A program made the position numbers and the translations under genes. Shown in pieces: positions 43,501-51,057 of a stretch of 64,000 bases of DNA. The notes below the pieces were generated by a model. The model worked only from the letters and a program-made list of their open reading frames with translations. It searched no databases and was not told the origin of the DNA. Within the stretch, counting starts at the first letter, position 1. Every line of letters begins with the position of its first letter. This stretch comes from DASSUW01 sp963806395 (lineage in GTDB: Bacteria; Actinomycetota; Thermoleophilia; Solirubrobacterales; Solirubrobacteraceae). The stretch lies in NCBI GenBank assembly GCA_963806395.1, contig CAWDYI010000019.1:620001-684000 (forward strand), read 5' to 3'.

Positions 43501-44307
43501 GCCGGCAGGGGCGCGCCGCCAGAACCGCAGGCGGTCCGGCAGCCGCGGCGCCGGAAGCGCTCGCTTGACCCGCTCACCCAGTGGCGGGCGCTCGCGCCTA
43601 CCGGGCTCAGGCGAGCCACCGTGCTCGAGCCAGCGCTCGACGACCGCGGACCACGCCTCCGTCATCAGCGCCTTCGCGTTCTCGGGCGTGGGCTCGGCCG
43701 CCTCGACCGGGATCGGCGGCGCGGCGTGCAGCTCGCAGTGGACGGGCCGGACGATGAACTTCGCGCGGCGCACGCGGTCCGCGCCGATCACGCACACCGG
43801 CAGCACGGTCGCTCCGGTCTGGAGCGCCGTGCGGAACGCACCGCGCTTCGGCTTGCCGAGACCGCCGTGGCGCAGCCGCGTGCCCTCCGGGAACACCGCG
43901 AGCACGCCGCCGCGCAGGAGCATCTGGCGCGCCGTCTCGAGCGCCTCGGGATCCGACTCGCCGCGGCGGACCGGGAAGCAGCCGAGGCGCGAGATGAACC
44001 AGCCGGCGCGCGGGCGGGCGAACAGCTCGGCCTTGCCCATGAAGCACACGGGACGCGAGGCCGGGAACAGCAGCCCGAGCAGGAACGGGTCCAGGAACGA
44101 GCGATGGTTCGCGACGACCAGCACCGGGCCCTCGGCCGGGATCGCGTCCATGCCGGTGCGCGTGAGCCGCAGGTAGCCGATCAGCAGCGGTTTCAGGACC
44201 GAGTACGTGAGCCGGTAGACCACCTTGCTGGCGCCGTGCTCGCGCGTGAACTGGTGGTACCTCGCGAGCGCGCCGAGGTCGTGCTCGGAGGCGACGGGGG
44301 CGCTCAT
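43387..44307 (-). CDS. 1-acyl-glycerol-3-phosphate acyltransferase-like protein (PlsC)
   Basis: This 306-residue protein starts at ATG 44307. The acyltransferase motifs are NHRSFLD (HX4D), CFPVRRGESD, VFPEGTR and VLPVCVIGAD. About 60 charged residues extend the C-terminus past the usual PlsC length and run antisense under the TetR gene. It likely adds an acyl chain to lysophospholipid at the membrane. It is the last gene of the CHAT operon; its start overlaps the SDR stop (ATGA). Confidence 0.88.
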   Translation of the reverse strand: MSAPVASEHDLGALARYHQFTREHGASKVVYRLTYSVLKPLLIGYLRLTRTGMDAIPAEGPVLVVANHRSFLDPFLLGLLFPASRPVCFMGKAELFARPRAGWFISRLGCFPVRRGESDPEALETARQMLLRGGVLAVFPEGTRLRHGGLGKPKRGAFRTALQTGATVLPVCVIGADRVRRAKFIVRPVHCELHAAPPIPVEAAEPTPENAKALMTEAWSAVVERWLEHGGSPEPGRRERPPLGERVKRALPAPRLPDRLRFWRRAPAGSEAPAADALDHEVDDLSDESPVRPLTGDEQPEVERPE

Positions 44308-45086
44308 CGCGTGAGCAGGCCAGCGTCGACGACGAGCGTCGTCCCGGTCACGTACCGCGCGCCGGCCAGGTAGAGCACCGCGTCGGCGACGTCCTGCGGC
44401 TCGATCCACGGCACCGGCAGCAGGTTGCCGGCCGATCGTTCCGCGATCTCCTGCGTCGTCATGCCCTCCATCGCGGCGAGGCCGTCATTGAGCGGCGTGT
44501 CGACGCCGGTCGGGTGGATCGAGTTCACGCGGATCCCGTGCGGCGCGAGCTCGATCGCCCACGACTTCGTGAGCCCGGTCAGCCCCCACTTGCTCGCCGC
44601 GTAGTGCGACAGGCGCGCCATGCCGCGCAGCCCGGCGATCGAGGAGTTGTTGATGATCACGCCGCGCTCGGCGGCGATCATGTGCGGGATCACGCGGCGG
44701 GCGACGATCCAGGCGCCCTTGAGGTTGATGTCGAGCATCGCGTCCCACTCGTCCTCGGTCAGCTCGTGGGCGAGCCCGTAGGCGCAGATCCCGGCGTTGT
44801 TGAACAGCAGGTCGATCCGCTCGAAGCGCTCGATCGCTCCCGCCACCGCAGCGCTCACCGCCGCGTCGTCGCGCACGTCCGCGACGGCGGTCAGGCACTC
44901 CGTCGGGCACTCGCGCGCGAGCGCGTCGAGCTCGTCCCGCGTGCCCATCGCGTAGTCGGGATAGGCGAGCGGTGCGGCGACGTCGAGCGCCACGATGTCG
45001 TAGCCGTCGCCCGCGAGCGCGAGGCTCACCGCCCGGCCCTGCCCGTGCGCGGCGCCCGTGACGAGCGCTACGGGCCGGTCGCTCAC
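44304..45086 (-). CDS. SDR oxidoreductase, mycofactocin-coupled type
   Basis: This 260-residue protein has GTG start 45086. NAD-binding is TGAAHGQGRAVSLALAGDG, catalytic Ser in NNSSIAGLRG and Tyr/Lys in HYAASKWG. The extended loop after strand 2 (APLAYPDYAMGTRDELDAL) and RVNSIHPTGVDTPL are typical of mycofactocin-dependent SDRs, which hold NAD tightly and pass electrons to mycofactocin. No mycofactocin genes are in the window. Overlaps both neighbours by 4 nt. Confidence 0.88.
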   Translation of the reverse strand: MSDRPVALVTGAAHGQGRAVSLALAGDGYDIVALDVAAPLAYPDYAMGTRDELDALARECPTECLTAVADVRDDAAVSAAVAGAIERFERIDLLFNNAGICAYGLAHELTEDEWDAMLDINLKGAWIVARRVIPHMIAAERGVIINNSSIAGLRGMARLSHYAASKWGLTGLTKSWAIELAPHGIRVNSIHPTGVDTPLNDGLAAMEGMTTQEIAERSAGNLLPVPWIEPQDVADAVLYLAGARYVTGTTLVVDAGLLTR

Positions 45087-45625
45087 GCGACGCGTGCGCG
45101 GTAGGGCTCGAGGTAGCCGTCGAGCGGCACCGCGAGCGCGTCGTTCACGACGTTGGTGGCGACCATCATCGCCCCGAACGCGGTGAGGAGGACGATCTCG
45201 GGCTCGGAGAAGTGCGCCGCCAGCCGTGCCCGCAGCTCGTGCTCGACGGAGTGCGGATCGGTGGCCAGCCGGCGCCCGAAGTCCACCACCAGCGCGTCGA
45301 GGTCGTCGAGCGCGAGCGCGTCCGGATCGTCGCCCGCGTCGGCGAGCAGGCGCCGGAAGAACGTCGAGCAGATCAGGCAGTCGTTCTGGACCGAGATCGC
45401 GTGGCAGAACAGCATCGTCCGCCGCTCGCCGAGCAGCTCCGCCACCTGGTCGTGCAGCGGATACCACTGCAACAGCGCCTCCAGCGCCGCCGGCGCGTGC
45501 GCGAGCGTCCACTTCATGTTGGTCATGCGGCCGCCGGTCGCGGCGTGCGCGGCGGCCAGCGCTCGCGAGTCCTCGGGCGCGGCGTCTTGGTTGAGCGGCG
45601 GGATCCAGGCCATGTCGCCCATCAT
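45083..45625 (-). CDS. AhpD/carboxymuconolactone decarboxylase-like protein
   Basis: This protein has 180 residues from the tandem ATGATG (45625/45622), which overlaps the stop of the membrane protein. The AhpD-type active site CHAISVQNDCLICSTFF holds CxxC with an upstream His, and AFGAMMVATNVVNDAL forms the closing helix. Relatives are peroxidase-related thiol proteins. Within this operon it may handle peroxide or thiol stress; that is inferred. Confidence 0.85.
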   Translation of the reverse strand: MMGDMAWIPPLNQDAAPEDSRALAAAHAATGGRMTNMKWTLAHAPAALEALLQWYPLHDQVAELLGERRTMLFCHAISVQNDCLICSTFFRRLLADAGDDPDALALDDLDALVVDFGRRLATDPHSVEHELRARLAAHFSEPEIVLLTAFGAMMVATNVVNDALAVPLDGYLEPYRARVA

Positions 45626-46554
45626 GCCTGCTCGGCCTCGCCCGCAGCGTGGTCGTAGGTGAAGTCGGCCGGCCAGTTCTGGCGCAGGAACAGGCTGAGC
45701 CGATCGTTGACCTCGCGCTCCTGCTCGAGCGTGGCGGGCAGCGGCAGGTGCAGCGCGCTGAGCAGGTCGAAGCGGTGCAGGTCGATCGCCGCGCGGATGC
45801 CCTCGCCGTACGCGACCGCGGCGGCGACCGCGCCGCGATAGGAGAGCCACGCGAGCACCAGGCAGCCCACCGGCACGAGCAGCCACCACCCGTGGGACGC
45901 CAGCAACGCGAGCGAGATCGCGGCGGCGGCCGCGAACACTGCGCAGAAGCGCGCGGCGAGGTCGAGCGAGTCGCGCTGGTCGTCGACCACCGCGCGGACC
46001 CCGTCTCCCAGCAGCGGGTACAGCCGCGGCCAGGCGACGACCGCGTCGAGCGCGTACGGCTCGCCGGCGCGCGTCTCGGCCGCCCGCAGCGCGTTGCCGA
46101 GCCGGGTCGGCAAGAGCCATTCGGGGTCGGACGGGAACAGCCGTTGCAGGCGACTCTCGGCGTCCGCCATCGTGGCCAGGTCGGCGGCCGACGGCCGCTC
46201 GGCGCGCGGCGCGGCCACGGCCGCCAGCGCGGCGCGGCGCCGTTCCTGGCGCTTGCGGCCGAGAGCACGGAGCGAGGCGGGCCAGTAGCCCTCGAGCGCC
46301 CGCACGAGCCCGAGCTGGAGCGGCTGGAGCACGAGGGCGGCGACGAACAGGCCCAGGAACAGGAGGCCGCCCGCCCAGCCGTCGAGGTCGCGGGCGTGGT
46401 CGAGTATGCGGTCGAGGTCGGGCGCCTCCCCGGGCGCGCCGCTCCACACGAGCGCGAGCACGAACAGCGCGAGGACGCCGCCGGGCAGCAGCCCGACGAG
46501 CGCAAAGCGCGTGCCGACGTCGCGGCCGAACCCGATCAGGTCGACGACGCTCAC
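45622..46554 (-). CDS. Multi-pass membrane protein of the CHAT operon
   Basis: This 310-residue protein has GTG start 46554. An N-terminal TM pair (FALVGLLPGGVLALFVLALVW; GGLLFLGLFVAALVLQPLQLG) is followed by a basic/helical cytoplasmic stretch (ALGRKRQERRRAALAAV). A second hydrophobic pair (FCAVFAAAAAISLALLASHG; WLLVPVGCLVLAWLSY) and a soluble tail follow. I recognise no family. It sits two genes after the CHAT protease with 4-nt overlaps on both sides, so it could be the protease's substrate, anchor or membrane effector. Confidence 0.8.
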   Translation of the reverse strand: MSVVDLIGFGRDVGTRFALVGLLPGGVLALFVLALVWSGAPGEAPDLDRILDHARDLDGWAGGLLFLGLFVAALVLQPLQLGLVRALEGYWPASLRALGRKRQERRRAALAAVAAPRAERPSAADLATMADAESRLQRLFPSDPEWLLPTRLGNALRAAETRAGEPYALDAVVAWPRLYPLLGDGVRAVVDDQRDSLDLAARFCAVFAAAAAISLALLASHGWWLLVPVGCLVLAWLSYRGAVAAAVAYGEGIRAAIDLHRFDLLSALHLPLPATLEQEREVNDRLSLFLRQNWPADFTYDHAAGEAEQA

Positions 46555-46940
46555 AGGGGCGTCAGCGCGCGGTCGGGATGCAGGTGACAGCGCGGCGGTG
46601 CGGCCGGGTTGAAGCTCAGCGCGTACAGCGGGCCGACCGGGCATCCCGGCTCCGGGCATTCGAGCTCCAGCGTCCGCCAGCCCGTCGACGCGCCCGGCAG
46701 GATCGTGCGCGCGGAGTCGCCGAAGCCCATCGACCGCGTTCCCATCAGGTCGTAGAGGTCGGTACGCAGCAGGCAGCCGGCGTCCTGGCCGCGGACGATC
46801 AGGTGGGCGGCCTTGCGTCCGCGGTCCTCGCCGAACCAGGCGACGACGCCCGCGACTTCCTCGTCACGCTCCACGCGCAGCACCGGAATATCCGGGTCGT
46901 CGAGCTCATGGGTGCGGCCGGCGAGATCGTCCAGGTTCAT
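46551..46940 (-). CDS. Small Cys/His protein of the CHAT operon
   Basis: This 129-residue protein starts at ATG 46940, overlapping the CHAT stop. There is no signal peptide or TM segment. The N-terminal half is mixed (VLRVERDEEVAGVVAWFGED). The C-terminal third has CPEPGCPVG and PPRCHLHPDR, a Cys/His set that could bind zinc. I know no family for it. Its place between protease and membrane protein makes it a candidate adaptor or substrate. Confidence 0.75.
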   Translation of the reverse strand: MNLDDLAGRTHELDDPDIPVLRVERDEEVAGVVAWFGEDRGRKAAHLIVRGQDAGCLLRTDLYDLMGTRSMGFGDSARTILPGASTGWRTLELECPEPGCPVGPLYALSFNPAAPPRCHLHPDRALTPL

Positions 46941-49504
46941 CGCGCGGCCGCCTCGAAGTCGATCGTGGGGCGCCCGGTCAGATAGAACGCCGCCCACTGG
47001 GAGGGTGCGGCGAACGGATGATCGGGGAGCCGGTGCGCGTAGGCCTCGAGCTCGAGGGCGGCGAACGGGTCGCCCGCCGCGTCGGCGAGGGCGAGCAGGC
47101 GGTCGCGCGCCGACGCAGCGGTCATCGTGCGCAGCTCGTAGTTCGTGCCGTTCACGAGCGCAGCCAGGTCGACGCGGGTGCCGGCCTTCACCAGCGCCGC
47201 GTAGAAGAGGTCCGCCCACAGCGCGGCGAAGCCCTCGTCGACCTCCCAGTACGTGGCGATCACCGTGGCGACGCCGGCGAGCTGGAGCGCCACGGGCATG
47301 CCGGCCTGCGCCTCTTCGCTGCGGCCGACGCCGCCGCCTGACGCGCAGGCGACGAGGATCGCGAGACGGCACCCGTCGAGGCCTTCGGCGAGCATCAGGT
47401 CGGACACCGACAGCAACTCCGCGAGCCGGAGGAGCTCGTCACCGCGGTATTCGGCGACGAGCGTGCCGCCGGCGTGCTCGAGCCGGCGTTCGACGCGGTC
47501 GATGTGCGTCCACCGGCGCTCGGTCAGCCGGCCGGTGCCCGGCACGTCGGCGAACCGCTCGGCCCACGTCGGCTCGTCCTCGTCCTCGGGATCCTCTTCG
47601 ACCGGCGCGTCGCACCAGTCCGCCGCCTGCTCGATCCAGGCGCCGAACGGGTCGCCGCCGGCGGTCAGCGCCGTGTCCGGATGCAGCTCGAGGCCCGACC
47701 GCACGCGCTCCGACCGCCCGTGGCCGGCGAAGTGCAGCAGCGAACGGCCGCGCACGGCGTCCAGCAGCGCCACCTCGGTCGCCCCGACATCCGCCAGCTC
47801 GGCGACGGCGAACCCGGCCTTCGCGAGCCGCTCCGCCACGGGCCGGCAGGCCGTGGCAGAAACGCGCAGGTCGAGCGTCGGGTTGGCGACTACGAGCGCC
47901 TCACGGCGCGCCGGCGCGGCGTGTGCGCGCCGGGCACGGACGACCTCCGAGACGCTGGCGGCCATCACGACGTCGATGTCCCGCAGGCTCGGCAGCGCCG
48001 GCCACGGGATCCGGTGGAGCATGCCGTCCGGGATCACGGTCAGGCGACTGAGGCCGCGCTTGTCGAGCAGCGAACGCACCCGGCGCCCGACGATGTCGTC
48101 GGCGCCCGCGAGCACGCGTGAGAGGCCCGGCTCGGGCTCGAGCCCGCTCCCGGGCTCGTTCAGCGCCATCAGCCAGTCGCCGTCCTTCTCACCCTTGCCG
48201 GCGAACAGCTCGAGCCACTGCAGCGTGCCGACGTCCTCGAGCAGGATGCGGCCGGACGGCCGCTCGTCGTCGCCCGGCGCAACGACCACGCCCACGGTCC
48301 CGGTGAAGTGGAAACCGACCGCCACGACCGCCTCGCCGGCCTCCAGCGCCGCGCCCACCTCGGCCACGGTCGGGCTGGCGAGCCGCTCGGCGTCGAGTTG
48401 CGGACGAAGCTGCCGGTAGCGCTCCAGCAGACGCGTGTGGGCGGGCACGACGTCGTCTTCGTCAGTGTCCGTCGGCGCCCCGCGCGCGGCCGCGTCGAGC
48501 TCCCGCTCGAGCACGAGCAGCTCCCGGCCGGCCGGGTCGGCTCGCAGCGCTGCGCGGTAGCGCCCGCGCAGGCCGCCGGCGCGATCGAGGGCGCGCAGCA
48601 CGCCGTCCCAGTCGTCCTGCCGCGCCAGTGACGCCGCCAGCGCGTCGGCGACCTCGTGCAGGCGCCCCTGCGCGTCCTTCACGTCGTCCTCGGTCACGGC
48701 CGTGAGGTAGCGCGCCTCGGCGTGCGGCAGCAGCGTCTCCAGCGCCTCCACCGCCCGCTCCTGCTCGCCGAGCATCAGCCGCAGCTGCCCCTCGCGCAGC
48801 GCCAGCTGCTGCACGTCGCCGGACTCGATGTCGCTCGCTTCGACGATCGTCCGCCACGCGTCGGCCGCCTCGTCCCACTCCCCGGCCATGTCGAGCTGCG
48901 CGGCGCGTGCGGCCAGCGCGCCGAGGCCCTCCTCGTCCTCCGCGGGGACGTAGCGCTCGTGGCGCTCGGCCCAGTGCTCCGCCTCGGCCCGGTTCCCGGC
49001 GTCGCGCGCCGTGATGTGCCGTCTCGTGCAGAACGCGTCGGCGGCCATCGCGAACGTGTCGGTGCCCTCGGCGTCGGCCTCCAGGACCCACTCCTCGCCC
49101 TCGTCGAGCATTGCGTCGTCGCCGACGTCGGCGGACAGCAGCGCGGCGATCGTCCGCACCGCGTTGTCGGCATCCTTCTCGGCGCGGTGATGGTCGAGCT
49201 GCTCGCGCAGGGTGGCGATCGCCCACGGCACGTGGCGGTCCTCGTGACCGGGCGGCAGCGCGAGCACCGCCTGTGCGTGGTAGCGGTGGACCCACGGCAC
49301 GCCGTCGGCGAACAGGTTGACGAGGTCCTCGGCGGCGAGGACGCGCAGGTCGGCCTCGTCGGCGCGGTCGGTCAGCCGCCTGCCCTCGAGCCATCGCAGG
49401 AGCAGGTCGAAGGCTTCGTCGGTGCGCTCGTCGTCCTTCTCGCTCAGGTCCAGCCAGACGTCGATGCCGCGCTCGACGGTCTCCTGCGCGAGGGAGGGCA
49501 CCAC
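46937..49504 (-). CDS. CHAT-domain (caspase-like) protease with helical-repeat N-terminus
   Basis: This protein has about 855 residues. I chose GTG 49504 because GAGGG lies seven bases upstream; in-frame ATGs at 49555 and 49570 are alternatives. Residues 1-350 are Ala/Glu/Leu-rich helices like TPR-type repeats (EHWAERHERYVPAEDE; LRLMLGEQERAVEALETLL). The C-terminal CHAT domain has H595 in LLHFAGHG and C720 in LVACASGG, the His-Cys dyad, with about 100 mostly acidic or charged residues inserted between them. The end (WAAFYLTGRP) is typical of CHAT. It heads a six-gene operon. Relatives act as proteases in bacterial immunity; the role here is inferred. Confidence 0.88.
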   Translation of the reverse strand: MVPSLAQETVERGIDVWLDLSEKDDERTDEAFDLLLRWLEGRRLTDRADEADLRVLAAEDLVNLFADGVPWVHRYHAQAVLALPPGHEDRHVPWAIATLREQLDHHRAEKDADNAVRTIAALLSADVGDDAMLDEGEEWVLEADAEGTDTFAMAADAFCTRRHITARDAGNRAEAEHWAERHERYVPAEDEEGLGALAARAAQLDMAGEWDEAADAWRTIVEASDIESGDVQQLALREGQLRLMLGEQERAVEALETLLPHAEARYLTAVTEDDVKDAQGRLHEVADALAASLARQDDWDGVLRALDRAGGLRGRYRAALRADPAGRELLVLERELDAAARGAPTDTDEDDVVPAHTRLLERYRQLRPQLDAERLASPTVAEVGAALEAGEAVVAVGFHFTGTVGVVVAPGDDERPSGRILLEDVGTLQWLELFAGKGEKDGDWLMALNEPGSGLEPEPGLSRVLAGADDIVGRRVRSLLDKRGLSRLTVIPDGMLHRIPWPALPSLRDIDVVMAASVSEVVRARRAHAAPARREALVVANPTLDLRVSATACRPVAERLAKAGFAVAELADVGATEVALLDAVRGRSLLHFAGHGRSERVRSGLELHPDTALTAGGDPFGAWIEQAADWCDAPVEEDPEDEDEPTWAERFADVPGTGRLTERRWTHIDRVERRLEHAGGTLVAEYRGDELLRLAELLSVSDLMLAEGLDGCRLAILVACASGGGVGRSEEAQAGMPVALQLAGVATVIATYWEVDEGFAALWADLFYAALVKAGTRVDLAALVNGTNYELRTMTAASARDRLLALADAAGDPFAALELEAYAHRLPDHPFAAPSQWAAFYLTGRPTIDFEAAAR

Positions 49505-49562
49505 GCGCCGACCCTCGCACCGAGCCGGAGGGCTGTCAAGCCACGTGCGTAGCATCTCGCTC

Positions 49563-50987
49563 GTGGCCATCACTCGCCGGGACTTCGTACGGCGCTCCGC
49601 AGCCGGCGCCATCCTGCTCGGCGTCGGCGCCACTCCGGCCGAGGCCGACCGGTTGCCCCGGTCGCAGGTGCGCGCGCTTCGCAACGCGGTGCGCGGTCGC
49701 GTGCTGACGCCGGGATCGAACGGCTACGACGCCGCGCGCGTGGTCTTCAACCGCCGCTACGACGGCGTCCGCCCGCCCGCCGTGGTGCGCGTGCGCGACC
49801 GGGCCGACGTGCAGGCGGTCGTGCGCTGGGCGGAGCGGTTCGACGTCCCGCTGACGGTCCGCTCCGGCGGCCACGCGTACAACGGCGCGTCCACGAGCGG
49901 GCGCGCCGTCGTGGTCGACCTGCGCCGGCTCGACCGAGTCACGCTGCGCGACGGCATCGCGACCGTCGGGCCGGGCGCGCGGAACATCGACGTCTACGCG
50001 GCGCTCGCCCGCCGCGGCGCCACGATCCCCTCGGGCTCGTGCCCGACGGTCGGGATCGGCGGTCTGGCCACCGGTGGCGGGATGGGGCTCGCGGGCCGCG
50101 AGCTCGGGCTGACGCTCGACCGCGTGCGCAGCTTCGACGTCGTCACCGCCGACGGACGCCACCACCGGGTCGACGCGGACGTGGACGAGGACCTGTACTG
50201 GGCGCTGCGCGGCGGCGGAGGCAGCTTCGCGATCGTCACCGCGGTGCGCCTGCGCGTACGTCGTGTGCGGCGCGCGGCGTGGTTCCGCATCACGTTCCCG
50301 GCCGCGTCGCGCGAGGAGGCGCTGGCCGCGTGGGACGACCTCGCCCCGGGCGCGCCGGACGAGCTGACCGCGATCCTCACCCTGACCGGCTCCGGGGCGA
50401 CCGCGTTCGGTCAGCACTTCGGATCCGAGCGCGCGGTGCGCCGGATCGTGGCGCCGCTCGCACGCGTGCCGGGCGCGAGCCTGAGTGCCGGGAGCTCCGG
50501 CTACCTCGCGCTCCAGCGGCGCTGGGCCGGCTGCGCCGACGGCGGCCTGGCCGCCTGCAACGACTACCAGCGGTCCACGTTCGCGGCGTCGTCGGTGTAC
50601 GTGTCGCAGCGCCTGTCCGCGGCCGGGCGGCGGGCGTTCGTCGACGCCGCCGGGACCGGCGCGACGCTGATCCTCGACGCCTACGGCGGCGCGATCGGCC
50701 GCGTCGCACCCGGTGCGACCGCGTTCGTGCACCGCAACGTGCGCTTCAGCGTGCAGGTCCTCTCCTACACCTCGATCGGCACGGCCCGCGACCGCGTCCG
50801 CCGCGCCCGCCGCCGGATCGCGCCGCACGGCAACGGGCAGGCGTACCAGAACTACGCCGACCCCGACCTCGCCGGCGCGCGCCGCGCGTACTACGGCAGC
50901 AACTACGAGCGGCTCCTGCAGATCAAGACCGCTGTCGACCCGGCGAACCGCTTCCGGCCGGCGCAGGGGATCCGGCCGCGGGCGTGA
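49563..50987 (+). CDS. Tat-exported FAD-dependent oxidase, berberine-bridge type
   Basis: This 474-residue protein has GTG start 49563 and a twin-arginine signal (ITRRDFVRRSAAGAILLG). The FAD_binding_4 domain has RSGGHAYNGAST with H104 and SGSCPTVGIGG with C160, the pair that holds FAD by two covalent bonds in BBE-like oxidases. The C-terminal BBE motif is YYGSNYERLLQIKTAVDPANRF. It probably oxidises a sugar or alkaloid-like alcohol outside the cell. It is divergent from the CHAT gene. Confidence 0.9.
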   Translation: MAITRRDFVRRSAAGAILLGVGATPAEADRLPRSQVRALRNAVRGRVLTPGSNGYDAARVVFNRRYDGVRPPAVVRVRDRADVQAVVRWAERFDVPLTVRSGGHAYNGASTSGRAVVVDLRRLDRVTLRDGIATVGPGARNIDVYAALARRGATIPSGSCPTVGIGGLATGGGMGLAGRELGLTLDRVRSFDVVTADGRHHRVDADVDEDLYWALRGGGGSFAIVTAVRLRVRRVRRAAWFRITFPAASREEALAAWDDLAPGAPDELTAILTLTGSGATAFGQHFGSERAVRRIVAPLARVPGASLSAGSSGYLALQRRWAGCADGGLAACNDYQRSTFAASSVYVSQRLSAAGRRAFVDAAGTGATLILDAYGGAIGRVAPGATAFVHRNVRFSVQVLSYTSIGTARDRVRRARRRIAPHGNGQAYQNYADPDLAGARRAYYGSNYERLLQIKTAVDPANRFRPAQGIRPRA

Positions 50988-51051
50988 AGGGGTCAGACCC
51001 CGTTGCCTGCAGCGCTCGCCCGAGCCGCTGCGGCAGGGGGTCTGACCCCTT
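50987..51051. repeat. REP-like palindrome, probable bidirectional terminator
   Basis: AAGGGGTCAGACCCC (50987-51001) and GGGGTCTGACCCCTT (51037-51051) are perfect inverted copies, and the inner TGCCTGCAGCG/CGCTGCGGCA nearly pairs too. It starts on the last base of the FAD oxidase stop and ends 6 bp before the M14 stop, between convergent genes. Its layout is like REP/BIME elements. Confidence 0.75.
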
Positions 51052-51057
51052 TCCCGC

